Shown here piece by piece: positions 25,029-37,646 of a DNA stretch of 64,000 nt; position 1 is the first letter of the stretch, and each line of letters begins with the position of its first letter. The position numbers and the translations under genes are program-made. The DNA is taken from contig JAGGNK010009114.1 of NCBI GenBank assembly GCA_017590115.1, positions 23,875,978 through 23,939,977 of the forward strand. The letters are read 5' to 3'. This DNA comes from Montifringilla adamsi. Lineage: Eukaryota > Chordata > Aves > Passeriformes > Passeridae. Below the pieces are notes generated by a model. That model was not told the origin of the DNA, made no database searches, and worked only from the letters and a program-made list of their open reading frames with translations.

Positions 25029-25140
25029 GCACCTCCAGAAGAAGGGTGAAAGTTGGGATCCAGAAAATCTGCTGCCACCAGCTGAACTTCTTCCACACAG
25101 GGTCCAGGGAACTTCTGTTCTTCCACATGGACTTGCAGAG
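25029..25140 (+). other. Splice-flanked exon-like segment of unknown status
   Basis: A pyrimidine-rich stretch ending TTTCTTCCCAG precedes position 25029, and GCAGAG followed by the donor GTGGGT closes the segment at 25140, giving 112 nt. Two of the three plus-strand frames are open throughout; the frame starting at 25029 meets TGA at 25047. The opposite strand is also open here (63 codons from 25126 to 24935). No frame resembles a protein I know, and no partner exon was found. It could be an exon of a non-coding transcript or chance splice signals. Confidence 0.2.
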
Positions 25141-27647
25141 GTGGGTTCCTCCTCTTCTTCCTCCCTTTCCTTTAGTAAAATACTAATCCATGTGCTGTTT
25201 CTCCTGGATAGGCATCACGCAGTCATGATTAGATAATTATTATTTTTATAGTTATTCAACAAGACCAAAACGTGTGGATCAAAACCATTTCCTTCCTAGA
25301 GGCTGCTGTGTTTTTTGAAGGACGGAACAGTCCCTCTGGATGACCTAGCACAAACTTTTGGGGTTTAATAAAGAGACCAGGAAGGCTTTAATAGGGTCAA
25401 AAATCATTTTAAACACTACACACTTTTGTGACCCTGATTCACACATGTAAGGAAAGCCCAATCAGCTGTAATAATATGCCTTGCCACACTGAAGTGTACT
25501 GAAGCTCATCAAAGCTCCCATTTTCCACTGTGTTTCAAAGCTCCTGAAATCTGAACTTCTACCAATTGGCAGCACAAGTATTCAGCCCTAGATTTCAAAT
25601 TGTCATGTTGCTTTTGCTAAATGGGAATGCTTTTGAGACAATTGTGTTCCTGCTCCAGTAATCTCTGTAGCTGCTTGTTTCCATCAAACCCTTCCTCTGT
25701 GCTGGAGTGATTGCAGTTTCTTCCAGTTTAGGAGCACTGCTACAAGCAGGCTGGTCAGACCTAGCTCTGGCATGCCTGAAATTCTGACTCCTGCTTCTGC
25801 ATGTCACTTTTCATCTTGTTTGGGCTTTAAGATGAGGCATCATTGTGCAGTGTTGTTCCAGAAGGCTTCAAAGTCATCGATCAAGAAATATGAATCCATC
25901 ACTCTGTGTAATTGGGTGTGAACTGTCTTCATCCCACAACTGGCACTTTGGCAACATCAGAAGGGATGCACTTTTACTGAAAAAGTCATCATAGCAGGAT
26001 CCTGTGCCTTGCTCATGCAGCTTTTACTAACTGAGAATGCAGAAGATAATTTGACGTCGCTGCTCAAAGCAGCTGGGAGCAGCCCTTGAGCCTGCTGCAT
26101 GGGCTCTCATGGGCAAGTCTTCTCTGGCATTAAAATAAATGAATTTATGGTCCTAGAGTTGGGTAGCCGAGTTCTCCTCAAATCAAAATCACTGCACAGC
26201 AGTATCCAGAGCTGTCAACAGGAGAGTTTTCAAAGGGGTCTCAGTGAAGGCGCAGCTGTTGTCAGTCCCATCACAGTGGGTGAATAAATATTTGAACTGG
26301 CCAAGAGGCTGCTCTGACAGGGACATTAAGTAGGAATTTGAAGTGGCTTCTTGAACAGAAAATGTTCCTGTTTTTTGAGAAGTCCTGATACACTCTTTTT
26401 TTTCTGCTGTACAAATTTGAATCCAGTGTTTGACCCTCTCAGACACCCACTAGAAGCTCAGATGCTTGTCTCACACTTAACTCCCTCTTATGAGCTCTGT
26501 TCTGCTGGGCTGTCTGCAGGGAATGAGGGTAACCAGTGTGTAAACTCATATTATTCCCACTCTTTATTCCCTCTTTTATCTCTCTTTGCATGTGAGAGTT
26601 GAGGAGGGATTGTATTTGTGAACTGTGCAGAGATCATCACAATTTTAGGTAGTGCTACCAAAAAATTAAAGAGAGTAAAAATGGAACAGAGATTATTTTC
26701 AAAACACCTCATCATACTTCACTGGCTCCCATCAGTCCCAGGATGTGCATGAGGAAATCCTGCATACAGATTACATCAGAAACAGGAACAGACTTTTCCT
26801 TTCTAACCCAAGAGCTCTTATCAATATTTCAAGTTACTTTTACTTGGACTGTGTCTTTTTAAATGTGCCTTGAACTCTTCTGTAACGTGAATCCAGTCAA
26901 ATAAGTGTAGAGACTGCTTCTTTCTCTGTATTTCTCATTAATGCTTTGGACAAAATATTTCCATAAAAGCTCTGGCAGTGCGTGGCAGGCTTCATATAAT
27001 AGAGGCTTGCAATGGATTTGCTGACAGACTCTTAGTGCAGCACTAGCCACCAGAGCTATGATAAAGAGCTTTATCTGGGATTAAAGCTTCTGGAATTACT
27101 CATTAATTGGATTAATGAACTGTAATTCATCATGCATGTCAATCCTACTTTGCTCTAGCTTCTTCTTCCACCCTCCTTGTAACATTCATCCAAAGGAAGA
27201 CCTCTGTTCTGGGAAAGTTCAAGAACAATGTTAAGACTTCAATGATTCATTTTAAATCCCTAATGTGATCAAAAGTCCCTTTATTTCTTCCTGGAGCACC
27301 TCTATAACTTTTCATTACATCATACTTAGAGCATTTCTTTAAAACCCCTCATTTCAGAGCTTAGGTCTGTTTGAGAAGTTTTTTAAGCTTTCAAGGCTGC
27401 AGAAGCATCTTCACTGTTGTTTTTTATTTTTTTATTTTAAGAAATTAAAGTACTTCAAGCACTTAGCTTGGATTTGTTTATGTATTGTAATGCATTCTAT
27501 TAAAATATTTACTTAACTAGAGCCAGAAAGAAATACAGGTTGAAACTTCCAGTTGATTGTGGTTAAAAAATCTTTGGAAAATACGATCTACCTTTTTATT
27601 CTCACTTTTTTGTTCCTATGTGCTGATAAATGATCTAAAATATTCGC
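25141..27647. other. No gene seen; intergenic sequence
   Basis: Unique-looking AT-rich sequence without recognisable repeats, RNA genes or coding frames. Confidence 0.55.
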
Positions 27648-28196
27648 ATGTGTTTTTTTAGCTTTTTGCCTCAGATAAGCTGTTTCATTTGCACCTTCAA
27701 AGGACACTTCATTGAATATACAGAATATATTGCTCTACACTCCGAAACAGTAACATTAGCCCTGCTCAGCTGTCAAAAGCTGAAAAACAGATTCTGCAGA
27801 TATCACTCCTCCAGAGCTGTTAATAAATTGCCTCAGAGTCTGCTTGCAGAAGAATATGTGCATGGAAGGAAGTCAGAATTTGAAATGAAGATGTTTCTGA
27901 AGTTTGGAAGTTTCCTAATCACACATCTTCCCGTTTGCTCTGTGAGCGCCGAAGCCCCTTGGCCTGAAACTTGGAAGGCAAGGAGCTCCCTGCTTTCACA
28001 TCTTGCTGCGGAGAAAGGGATGTTTCATCTGCATATCCCAGCCACTCTCAGTCCTCAGCAGCTCCTGAGGGATAGGAGCTATCTACTCCCATTTATTTGC
28101 AGAGTGAAAGTCAAACATGGTCACAGGAATGGTTTAATGTACATGTGCTTTCCGTACAGAGCGTTTGCAGTAAAACGGCAGCACTGCCCTGCCTGA
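27648..28196 (+). other. Long open frame (182 codons), probably not a gene
   Basis: This is the longest ATG-to-stop frame in the window, with an in-frame TAA 12 bases before the ATG. The predicted protein has an N-terminal hydrophobic stretch (MCFFSFLPQISCFIC) and scattered cysteines but no repeat, domain or motif I recognise. Under AT-rich base composition a frame this long is unlikely but not excluded over 64 kb and six frames. No poly-A signal or splice arrangement clearly supports it. The local G+C is higher in the second half, which helps keep frames open. Confidence 0.15.
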
Positions 28197-31100
28197 AAGA
28201 AGTCAGAATAGACTGAGGAGTGGAGTAAAAAGAGATTCTGCTATTTCATGTCAAGGAGATCTTTCTCTGCTCCTGTGTTGGGGGAAGGATGCTTTGATGG
28301 AAGCCTGCACCTCACGGAGGTGCAGAGCAAAGCCCCTGTGCAGGAGGAGAGCGGAGATGCACAGTGCCAGTGAGACCTCCCTAGCTCAGCCTCAGAACGT
28401 GACCGCTCCTTCAGAGCTGGCTCAGGACCTCCAGAGAGGGCCAGCCTTGGCACACAGACCAGAAATCAGTCAGGCTGACTGCACCCAAACTCTGACATTA
28501 TCATATTCCCTGGTAGCAAAGCCAGGACCTAGCCCAGCCAAGGAAGAATAGCAGGGGAATGACATTTTTCCATGTGCCCTTCTCTTAGTCTGGGGGAACT
28601 GAGCTAATGAAATACCAACCGTGTTTCTATGAGTGAACACATTGCTGAGCATTATAAGAGAAATATCTTTTATAAGGAAAGGTAACATCCCTTATTAAAC
28701 CAACTATATAATTAGAAAACAGAGAGACTTTCAAGCCACAGTCACTTTGTTAGTCTGACAAGAACAAAATTCAGCTTAATGTAGGCCAGACACAAGAGCT
28801 CATAATTCAAGCTAATTGTGTTAATCACTTGTGGCAGAGAAGGGAGCTGGCACATCAGTGCAGGGAGGGGACAAGGGGCCATGACCTTAGTTTGGGAGTA
28901 ATATGAAGATGCTCAGCGTTGAAGAGTGGGTGAGAGGAAGACTGTAATGTACTGTAAAACCAGAGCTTTTACAGATTTTTTTTAACCAGTCACCTTCTAA
29001 GATTTAGTTCCTGGCTTGTCTGTTGAAAGTATTTTTCTGGTATTTTCGTTTCCTGAGATCAGCTCTGAGAAATTAAATATGGAGCATGTGCTTGGAGGAA
29101 ATGCTTCTCTGGAAGAACAGAATTGTGATTCATATGGCGTCTCTGCTTCCTAACAGGACTGTTCACTGTCTTTTACCCGCAGAAGTTTCCCTTGTTTTGC
29201 ACACAGACTCAGGGTGGGATTTACATCACTGACATTTAACCGTTTTGTATAGAAGAGTCATCACCCAATCAATTAAGGGGAAAAACACTCCTCCAGAGAA
29301 AAATTCACGTCACCCGCCTTCAGGAGAGGCTGCTACTGGATTAGCATAATGTATTTGACAGAAAACCCTGGTAATTCAATAGCTGTCATGTCATCAACAG
29401 CATCCTACAAAGGGGCAACGACTGAGGGATCCCCCCAGGGATGGAAACCATCGAGGTGATCCAGCCTAAGCTACTCCTGATGTTTCAGATGTATTTTTAA
29501 GATGGGTTGAATCGGCCTTCAGAAATGGTGAAACAGAGAGCACCAAGGTAAGAAGCTTTAACCATCTGCCTTACCAATGCAGCCCTCCCAAGTTCAATTA
29601 TTTCACTGCTTGAAAACAGGGCTTACCAAAACATTATTGATCCCAGGAATTCACAGAGGCTGCACAAGACAGAAGCAGTTTTCTTTAAAGAGATCAGCTT
29701 GTTATTTGAATCTGGCCCTTGATGCTCATAGTAGGATATGAAAGATTAAATCTAAAGGTAAGTATACATGGAAGAAGTTTGCAATTGAAATTATGCACTT
29801 AAAAAAAAAAAAAACAAACTTAGAATAATAAAAATGAATTGGGTTGAGTGGCTAGTTGATTCTTCTGCTTTCAGGACACCTGCAAACCTTACCACTGCTC
29901 TGAGGCTTCTCAGCAAGGGTAGAAGACAAAAATTAACTCAGCCAGTGGGATCTCTTAAATATAAAAGACTGCTCCATTAGTTTTAAGTAGAGAGATTATT
30001 TTCTTTTCCTCACTGCAGATGCACACTGGGATGGTGACAGGGGGACACTCCCGTGTCATGGACAATGAAGGTGAAAGAGAGAGCCAGGGAAAATCAGCCT
30101 CCTGCCATGAAGGTTTCCTGGAGGTGACCCACCCATGCCAGCAGTGACCTTGTGTGTGTCCATGGAGCGCTGACTCGAGGCTTTGGGCGCTCGAGGCAAA
30201 ACCTTCTCCCTCAGCCTCAAATTTGGAGCAATTTGCACAAAGTTTAACAGACAGAGTTCAGGCCCCGGAACACAACAACAGGCAAGCACTGTGTAGAGAT
30301 GACACTGCACAGATTAACATGCCAGAGGAGCATGATGCTGAATGGAAATTTCATTTCTGGCTTTAATTTCCTTAGGTGAGAAAAAGGGTTGTAAACTCCA
30401 TGTCTTGAACAGCAATGCTGGCACACCTCCATCCCACCTGGAAGTGTCAAGGCCACTGAAACCCTCATGCAGTGTAAGTGACACCCTGTCTATATTAAAA
30501 TAATCTCTATAGATTGTCTTTTTCTTTATTCCAAGCAGACTGTGGGGTTTTTTTTACACCACAATATACAATATACTCTATATCTCATCTCATTATCAAT
30601 CCCAGTGTTTTTTCTCTCCAAAGCATTGATCTCATCCTGCTCCTGGACCACCTCTACTCAGATTTGTTCTGTGCTTCACAGAGCCATGATTCCCATTGCC
30701 AGGCACTGCTCCAAGCAAATGATAGCACTTTACTTGTATTTTAGGATGTGGATTGAGGCGAAAGGCTGTTTTTCTGAAAAACCCCACATCTTCCACCATT
30801 ATGGAGCTTTTCTTCAACAAAGCTGACACCACTTCAAACTGAACATTTTTAGATGGCTGTCACAAAAAACATCAGACTCTTCTGTTGAGTGTAACAGTCG
30901 GTGCCTGAACCCCAGGAAACATTGCTCAAATTATCATTTCAAATGTCAGCACTGGCTATAATGAAAACTGAATTTCTAACCACTCCAAAACTACACTTAC
31001 AAAGGGATTTTTTCTGGAGTTTTGATAATTCTGTGGTCTATGAGAGAAAAAAACCCCAATGTTATGTGTATATAAATTAATTTCCAGAAGCACAGATTAT

Positions 31101-31764
31101 GTTGCATTATTATTATATTAACACTTCATGACTGGATCACCCTACCAGGAAGATGACAGTTTCTGCAGAATTGCAAAAAAATACATTAGCCTAGCAAACA
31201 GAATCTAATGCAGCACAAAATAAATTATGATATGTAGTTTTCCCAAAACATGAATGCCACAATATTAAAGAAAAAGTTTATTACAGATAATTGCTTGCTC
31301 TGTTTAAGCTGTTTCTGTAGAACTTGGATAAGCAATTTAAGTTACAGAGATTTATAACTGTTTCCCTGAAGATGTATGAAACTAAAAAATTGCAAGCCTT
31401 TTTAATCCACCCATAAATCATATTATACATTTAATTTCTTCTGTATACATTTCATAGGTTCATATATAAAATACAACTGAAAATTGCTACGTGCTTTCAG
31501 ATGAACCAGCTTTCGCATTTCTTTTCACCTCTTTATCACTACTTTATGTATTCCCATCAAGTAGAATATATTAAAATTCCCTCCGGTTATTTAATATTAA
31601 ATATGTAATGGCCATACCATTCTGCATTTAAAAATATTTTTGTAGGGATGTCAGTGGCGAGTATTGCATATGCTTCTCCCCAGTAGGACTTGGAATGTGT
31701 TGATTACTTTGGAAACCTGAGTACTGACGAGGGAGCCCCAGACAAGGCAAGGCTGGCTCCAAGG
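28197..31764. other. No gene seen; intergenic sequence
   Basis: Unique-looking sequence with short A runs (for example 29801-29814). No recognisable gene or repeat family was found. Confidence 0.55.
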
Positions 31765-32076
31765 CCAAAGGCTCTGGGGAGACCAAAGAGACCCTTCCAG
31801 TGCCTCGAGGGGCTCCAGGTGAGCTGGAGAGGGACTGTTCACAAGGACATGGAGTGACAGGAGAAGAGGAATAGCCTTAGGCTGAAGCGGGGCAGGGTTG
31901 GATGGGATATTAGGGAGAATTCATCCCTGTGAGGGCAGTGAGGCCTTGGCACAGGCTGCCCAGAGAAGCTGTGGATGTTCCGTCTCTAAAAGCATTCAGT
32001 GCCAGCTTGAACAGGGAAATCTGGTCTAGAGAAGGTGTCCCTTCCAACACAAAGCACTCTGTGATTCCATGACTCA
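31765..32076 (+). mobile_element. CR1 LINE 3'-end fragment with internal deletion
   Basis: CR1 landmarks in order are CTGGGGAGACCAAAGAGA, CCTTCCAGTGCCTCGAGGGG, GAGCTGGAGAGGGACT, GGATATTAGGGAGAATTC, CTGTGAGGGCAGTGAGG, GCTGCCCAGAGAAGCTGTGG, ATCTGGTCTAGAGAAGG and the end TGTGATTCCATGA. The stretch that normally lies between GTGTCCC and CCTTCCAAC (the CCCATGGCAGGG and GATGATCTTTAAG region) is missing, an internal deletion. The terminal 8-base-type repeat is kept in degenerate form, so this copy reaches the element's true 3' end. Confidence 0.95.
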
Positions 32077-32625
32077 AAGGGAAACCCCAGCTGGGAGCCA
32101 GCACTCTTGGATCAAGCCAAAGTCTTCCACATAGCCTCACCTCTGATCCCTGCCCTCAAGGCAAGCCCTGCGCAGCTGGGGATGTTGGACTCACCACTCA
32201 AAGACTTTCCTGTTCCAATCTATTTTTCCTCTTTGCAAGGTGCAACAAAATCCCTCATTTGCTGTCAAGAATCAATATGTATTTAACAGAAAAAGGGGCA
32301 GCACCAAAGCTCTGACTCCTCCCTGCCCTTTGTGGCTCAATCTCAGATGTCTCCTCCCCTCTCCTTGTCAAACCCACTTGGCCTGACCCTTTGCTGAAGA
32401 CTTAATGCAGGTTTTGCTGTAATTTCAGTGGCAACAGGACCTTAAATTCTGAAATCCCCTAAAAACTTTTCTGAAATGTGTTAGTCCGAAGTGTGACTGT
32501 GTCACTTCTAAAGTAGCAACATGGCATTGTCCCCGCCTGGTTGTTTTGACTGCTTATTCATAACAGTGGATTATTATGCACATTTGTTCTTTGTGAGAAC
32601 TGATTTCTGACATTCTCCCCCTCCG
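32077..32625. other. No gene seen; unique sequence
   Basis: Moderately G+C-rich sequence just after the CR1 fragment, then AT-rich sequence. Nothing recognisable. Confidence 0.55.
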
Positions 32626-32706
32626 AAAAAAAAAAAAAAAAAAACAAAAAAACCCACAAACATAAAACAAACAAACAAACAAAAAAAAAAAAACCAAACA
32701 AAAACC
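32626..32706. repeat. A-rich tract with CAAA units
   Basis: A run of about 19 A residues, followed by CAAAC units and another A run, about 81 bp. It ends 128 bp before the first copy of the 177-bp inverted repeat. Confidence 0.9.
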
Positions 32707-32833
32707 ACTGAGGAAGATAAATTAAAAATGTCCTTTTAGCATAACATTCTACAGATAGGCCAAACACATATGGAAAAATTTAGGTCTATTTTATTTGTAT
32801 TTTATCTAATAATAGCAGAAGAATTCAGACTTC

Positions 32834-33010
32834 AGACATATAAAATGCTTGGTTAAATGGCTTGATTATATAGTACTGTTAAAATATATTCTCTTGACTG
32901 GTGTCTCATACTGAGCAGCTTGTCAGTGATTAATCAAGATGATATTTAAGATTCAAGTAATTGAATTGGCTGTTAAAAATTAGGATTTCATTCCCCTGGG
33001 AAGGAATTCT
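32834..33010 (-). repeat. 177-bp inverted repeat, copy 1
   Basis: The reverse complement of this segment matches 40260-40436 over 177 bases with nine substitutions and no gap (94.9% identity, counted by hand); seven of the nine are transitions. The similarity stops abruptly at both ends. In the orientation of copy 2 it starts AGAATTCCTTCCCA and ends TTTATATGTCT. There are no terminal inverted repeats, no poly-A tail and no coding frame. It may belong to a dispersed repeat family I do not recognise, or be a local inverted duplication. Confidence 0.9.
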
Positions 33011-36000
33011 TGGGAAGGACTTCAGAAATGTAGAGATCTGATCGCTGAGGTTCCTTAACCATAACTAGAATTTGAAAAAGATTTAGAGACACAGTAGAGA
33101 CAGAATGTCCATTTTCTCTACATGTTCTGTAAACAAAATCCAAAGAGAAAACCACAGCTAGGGGAAACAGTACAGCTTCTACATGAGAAAACAGGTGGGT
33201 ACATAATTTCCATTATTATTAGTAAAGAACTCCTCTTTTCACTGAGCAAGGGAAAATTTAATCTTACTGTGAAAGTCACTGGTATTGTGACTACAGTCAT
33301 GGCACTGAGGAAGAGAACATGGATTGTCCCTTGCCACTTGACTTTCCGTTCAAGTTCATGCCATAAAGTGTCTGACCTCCTTCACATTATACTTCCTCTC
33401 ACAATTGTCTTGCTCCTTTTGTAGTTTTTCTTTTTTTTTCAGGTGTGTGTGCTTGTGGTTTGGGTGGTGTGTGCAGTATGCAAACCTAATAATGAAAGGT
33501 ATTCCTAATTTCAGCCCAGCAACTCCCCACAGTTTGCTCCATATATTCCAACTGGACCACCAGGATTTCCATTTTCTTCTATCCTCCAGTGAACTCAGAG
33601 TCCTTATAGGCCGTTTAATGATTTTTTAAAGGGCTTAACAAGGTTATTGCCACTAAAGTGGTTAAAACTCAGAGGACTGAGGAAAAAAAATACAGTTTAA
33701 GCCATGGAATTTTACAAAATGGTTTTGGAGAAGAATCCTCCAAACTTTGCATTTAGCTATCTAGGATATATATTTTGATGATATGCACTATCAGTGTGCT
33801 GCTATACATATTTTAAACACAACAGGGCTCCAATTCTAGATTACTTACTGGTTTTTTAAATGGTAGTTGAGAAGTTCAAAGCCATTTTATTACTACTGAG
33901 AAATTTATCTGTAGGGACATTAGAATATAAAGTACTTATTTCTTCGTGACTAAAATTGCACTATTGTGGGGTATCAGTTTGCATTTTAAAGTTGTAAATT
34001 CATGAAATTGCATTATGTTTATAGTTGTCATCAAAATAGGAAAAGGAACATTAATCTTTTCAAATTTAATTTTTGCCTGGATTTTAATTTTATTGCTTAT
34101 TATCAGAGGGATTTATAGATTTTTTTTCTTCTTAATATCTCTGACTTAACAAAGTTTATGTTTGGGAAAAAAAAATATATGCCACAGTACTAAAGAGATT
34201 TTTCTAGTTAGTTATTTTTCCATTTCTTTTCATAGCCAAATATTTTATTGAGCAGATGGGACTCTGATACTCCAGTATCAGAGAACATATGTAAAATATA
34301 ATATCCCTGCCTGCCTTGTTCACACTGGTATGAGAGAATCCTATTTTGTCCTGCAGTTTTGAAGCCTTGACTGAGATGCAAGATGAGAAATGTGTGTAAC
34401 ATGGTAGATGCACATTTATTTGTCTCGTAGCTAAAGGTGAGAAGAGCAGCTGAAGTAAGAAGATGCTACAATGAAATGAACTTTTGGCTAGATCTCAAAA
34501 TTCTTTTGTTTAACAGTTTAGGCTTGTTCTGTTTCTTAATAAAATGAAAAGAATAAACTGAGAAATGGTGAAAAATTACCTGCAGTGCTTGTTTCCTGCT
34601 CTGTATCACTGGAGGATCCCCCATGAGATTCACTGCCCATGTAGGGTGAATTTCTCATGGTGGAAATGACCACCAAAATCCAAATTCAGGAAGAAAGCTC
34701 TCTTTTACCTCTAAGTTGGGCACTTTTCATCACTGCCTGTCCCACTCTTTTGTTGCCTGAATTTTTATGGGCTGTATTTCAGCTTTGCCAAGAGAACAGC
34801 AGCTCCTAAACCAGGAAACATTTTCACACAGGGCAGCTTAGCCCTTCATGTATTTCCTTATGGATTTTGCTTCTTTCCATTTTGTTGTACAAAAGCAGGC
34901 AGCAGACCCAGTTTCCCAAAGGAATGGTTTACTGTGTTTGCTAACCTTGAGAGAGGGAAACAGTTAATTTGGACGTGCTCATTTAGATGATCTTTTTACC
35001 AGTCCTTGTGGGAAGACAGAGAATTACTTGCAGATATTAAAATCTCAAAAATGCGACTGAGATGCTACCTTAATAGAAGTCAGACCTTATAAATATTCCA
35101 TGTGCCTGGGATTGTATATTACATTTCTGCAATTTTCATTCTGCTATTATCTATTTTTATTATGAGCTTTATTCCATCAGCAGCTCTGATAACTTCAGTA
35201 AAAAGTTTATTTGGAAAAACAAATCCAGAAAGGTTTTCATTGTAAACTGCTAGGGAATTTTTGGACTGCCAATCATTCTTATTCCAGTTAGGATTTATTG
35301 CCTGTTTGTTACTTGTAGTCTACAGATTATACTTATCAATAAACAAAGACCTGTTTTTTTTTTTTTTTATTACAGCTTATGCATGTCAAGGATGATTTTT
35401 CATTCAACTGCATCATCAGACGAGTTAATTTCTGAATATCCAAAACCTCTAGTTTGTCAACTCATGGGATGACATGACACCCCTGCTGCCATCCTTGAGA
35501 GGTTTTTATATAAAGTATTATGTTAGTGTCAAACTCATGGATCTGTGGCTGAAGGTACAAATGTGAACAAACTGGGAAGGGTGGGTTGATTCTCACAAGT
35601 TCCTTAGGATTAATATGGTTTGGGGTCCAACTTAAAATGAAGAAAAATGTGGTTGATTTCAGAGTTTCAGTAGTTCTTTTTCCTTGATCAATCTGCTAGA
35701 CTCTGTTCCAGGGAGGGAAGCTAAATAGAGAAATAATTTACCTCTTGTAAAAGCTGATCCAGGACCTTTCTGCTTACCTGCCTACACGGGTTAGAGCAGT
35801 CACACAGCAAGGAGGAGGCATTTGCACGGGGCCACCTCCTCCATATGGGGCTCAGACACACTAAATAAATAATACATCCCTTCCTAATGTCTCAGCAGGA
35901 TGATCTTTCACCCTCTGGCTCTGGTCTCCGGGAAGCCATTGTAGTTCCAGTTACAGTCATGCACTTCTAATTTTTGAAAAGGTTAACACAGTTTTATCTT

Positions 36001-37501
36001 TAATAGCTGCTTGATCATTGCAGAAGCTAACAAGTCATGTTGGAAGCATTAGTCAGGGAGACAGGGGAATATATCTGGATGTCTCACACAATTATAAGAA
36101 GGGTTTTTCTCCTGCTGTTATCACTGCATTACCATGGCTGGTATTGAAATGACATATTTATTAGGGAAGAGTACATGGGGTTCAAGAAGCATTGGGTGCT
36201 TGCCAGCAGTGGAGTGTTTGCCTCTCCTCTCCTCCATCTGGTCATCTGCTTCTCCAAACCGTCTTGTGAAAATAGTCAGGCTCTTGCTGCTCCTCTTATG
36301 TTCAAGGATTTCATGCTGGCACTTTCACTGACCATGTTTGCCACAGTAATTTGATTTAATGGCAAAGTGGCGTGTTAGGTAGAGAGTCAAATAAAACAGC
36401 TTATTTTTTTTAAATGTACTTCATTAAGCATATGCAACTTTGTTTGTCAATTGTCTTTGAAAAATTAATTATAATACAAATTTATTGTTCATTTTAAAAA
36501 TCTTGTGATTTTCCTTACATCTTCACTCTGACCAGATCCAGCTGAGCTCTCTGTTTTCCAGGAATAAGTAAAATTCCTGAATCTCTCCTGCTTTGGTGCT
36601 CCATCTTGGGAGAGATTCATATCAGGAACTGGAGTCCCATGAAGACTGGGGTCATGGGACAGGTCAAGGGACATAAGCAAAATCAATGGCCTCTCATGTG
36701 GTTTCAGCCACAAATTCACTCTCTTTCCAACAATTCAGACTAAGAAATGTTATAATTCCTCCTGTTTTTTAAGTAACTACGTGCTCTGGGGAAAAGGTAG
36801 GTGCATGCAAATTTGTTTAAGTTGCTTTTTCACTGGAAAATAAAAACTGTATTGACTTGGGGATCAGCACACAGATATAATGTTATTTGGCAGTCGTCCA
36901 TGACTATGGCTTATTTCTAGTGATGCATTTCTGTGTTTGTTTTATTTCATAAAATACTTTGCAAAGATGGACTACAAACAAAACTGTATTTCTTTTAATT
37001 GCAAAATATATTGTTATACATTTTCAATATTACATATGAATATGTAAATAATAATATATCTATATATTACTAATATATCTATATCAATATCTACATTTGT
37101 AGAATGAAACAGATATGGACATTCATATCATTATAGATATAAATATCCCTGTGGATGTTCCCAACAGCATTCTGTGTTTAAGGAATGAGTCGTCTAAGTC
37201 AAATATAACTAGCAACATCTGCAGCTCTTATCAAGGTTGCTCAGGTAATTTTTAATAAAGAAGTAACAAAAATTGTAAAATCCATTGGTTTAGAGAAAGC
37301 ACACATTGCATTGCATGAAGAAATAGTCAGTGCAAGATGGACATTTACCCACACCTATCTATATTTTAGCTGAGTATAGGTTAATATCGTGGCACCTTTT
37401 GTAGCAATTTTCACTAAAAGTAGTATTTTACTGGCAATATTTGTTGCTGATTTCACACTGAACCACTACCACGTTGCATTTAGACTGTTTTAAATTTTAA
37501 A
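33011..37501. other. No gene seen; AT-rich intergenic sequence
   Basis: Unique-looking sequence. A frame of 100 codons at 33122-33424 crosses a CAG/GTGGGTA donor-like site at about 33193 but has no convincing acceptor. A T run at about 35350-35368 precedes an ACAG acceptor-like site. Between about 37018 and 37145 there is an AT-rich simple sequence built from TATATC and AATAT units. Confidence 0.55.
37018..37145. repeat. AT-rich simple sequence
   Basis: Degenerate ATATCTATAT- and AATATTA-type units over about 130 bp. Confidence 0.7.
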
Positions 37502-37646
37502 GTTGTGGCTGCCCCATCCCTGGGAGTGTCCAAGGCCAGGTTGGAGCAGCCTGGGACAGTGGGAGGTGTCCCTGCCCATGGCAGGGAAATTGGAAGGAGA
37601 TGAGCTTTAAGTTCACTTCCACCCCAAACCATTCTATAATTCCATG
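37502..37646 (+). mobile_element. CR1 LINE extreme 3'-end fragment
   Basis: A short copy that starts within GTTGTGGCTGCCCCATCCC and continues through GTCCAAGGCCAGGTTGGA, CCTGCCCATGGCAGGG, GATGAGCTTTAAG and CCCCAAACCATTCTATAAT, ending in ATTCCATG. It keeps the true 3' end of the element and is strongly 5' truncated, the usual outcome of LINE reverse transcription. Confidence 0.95.
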
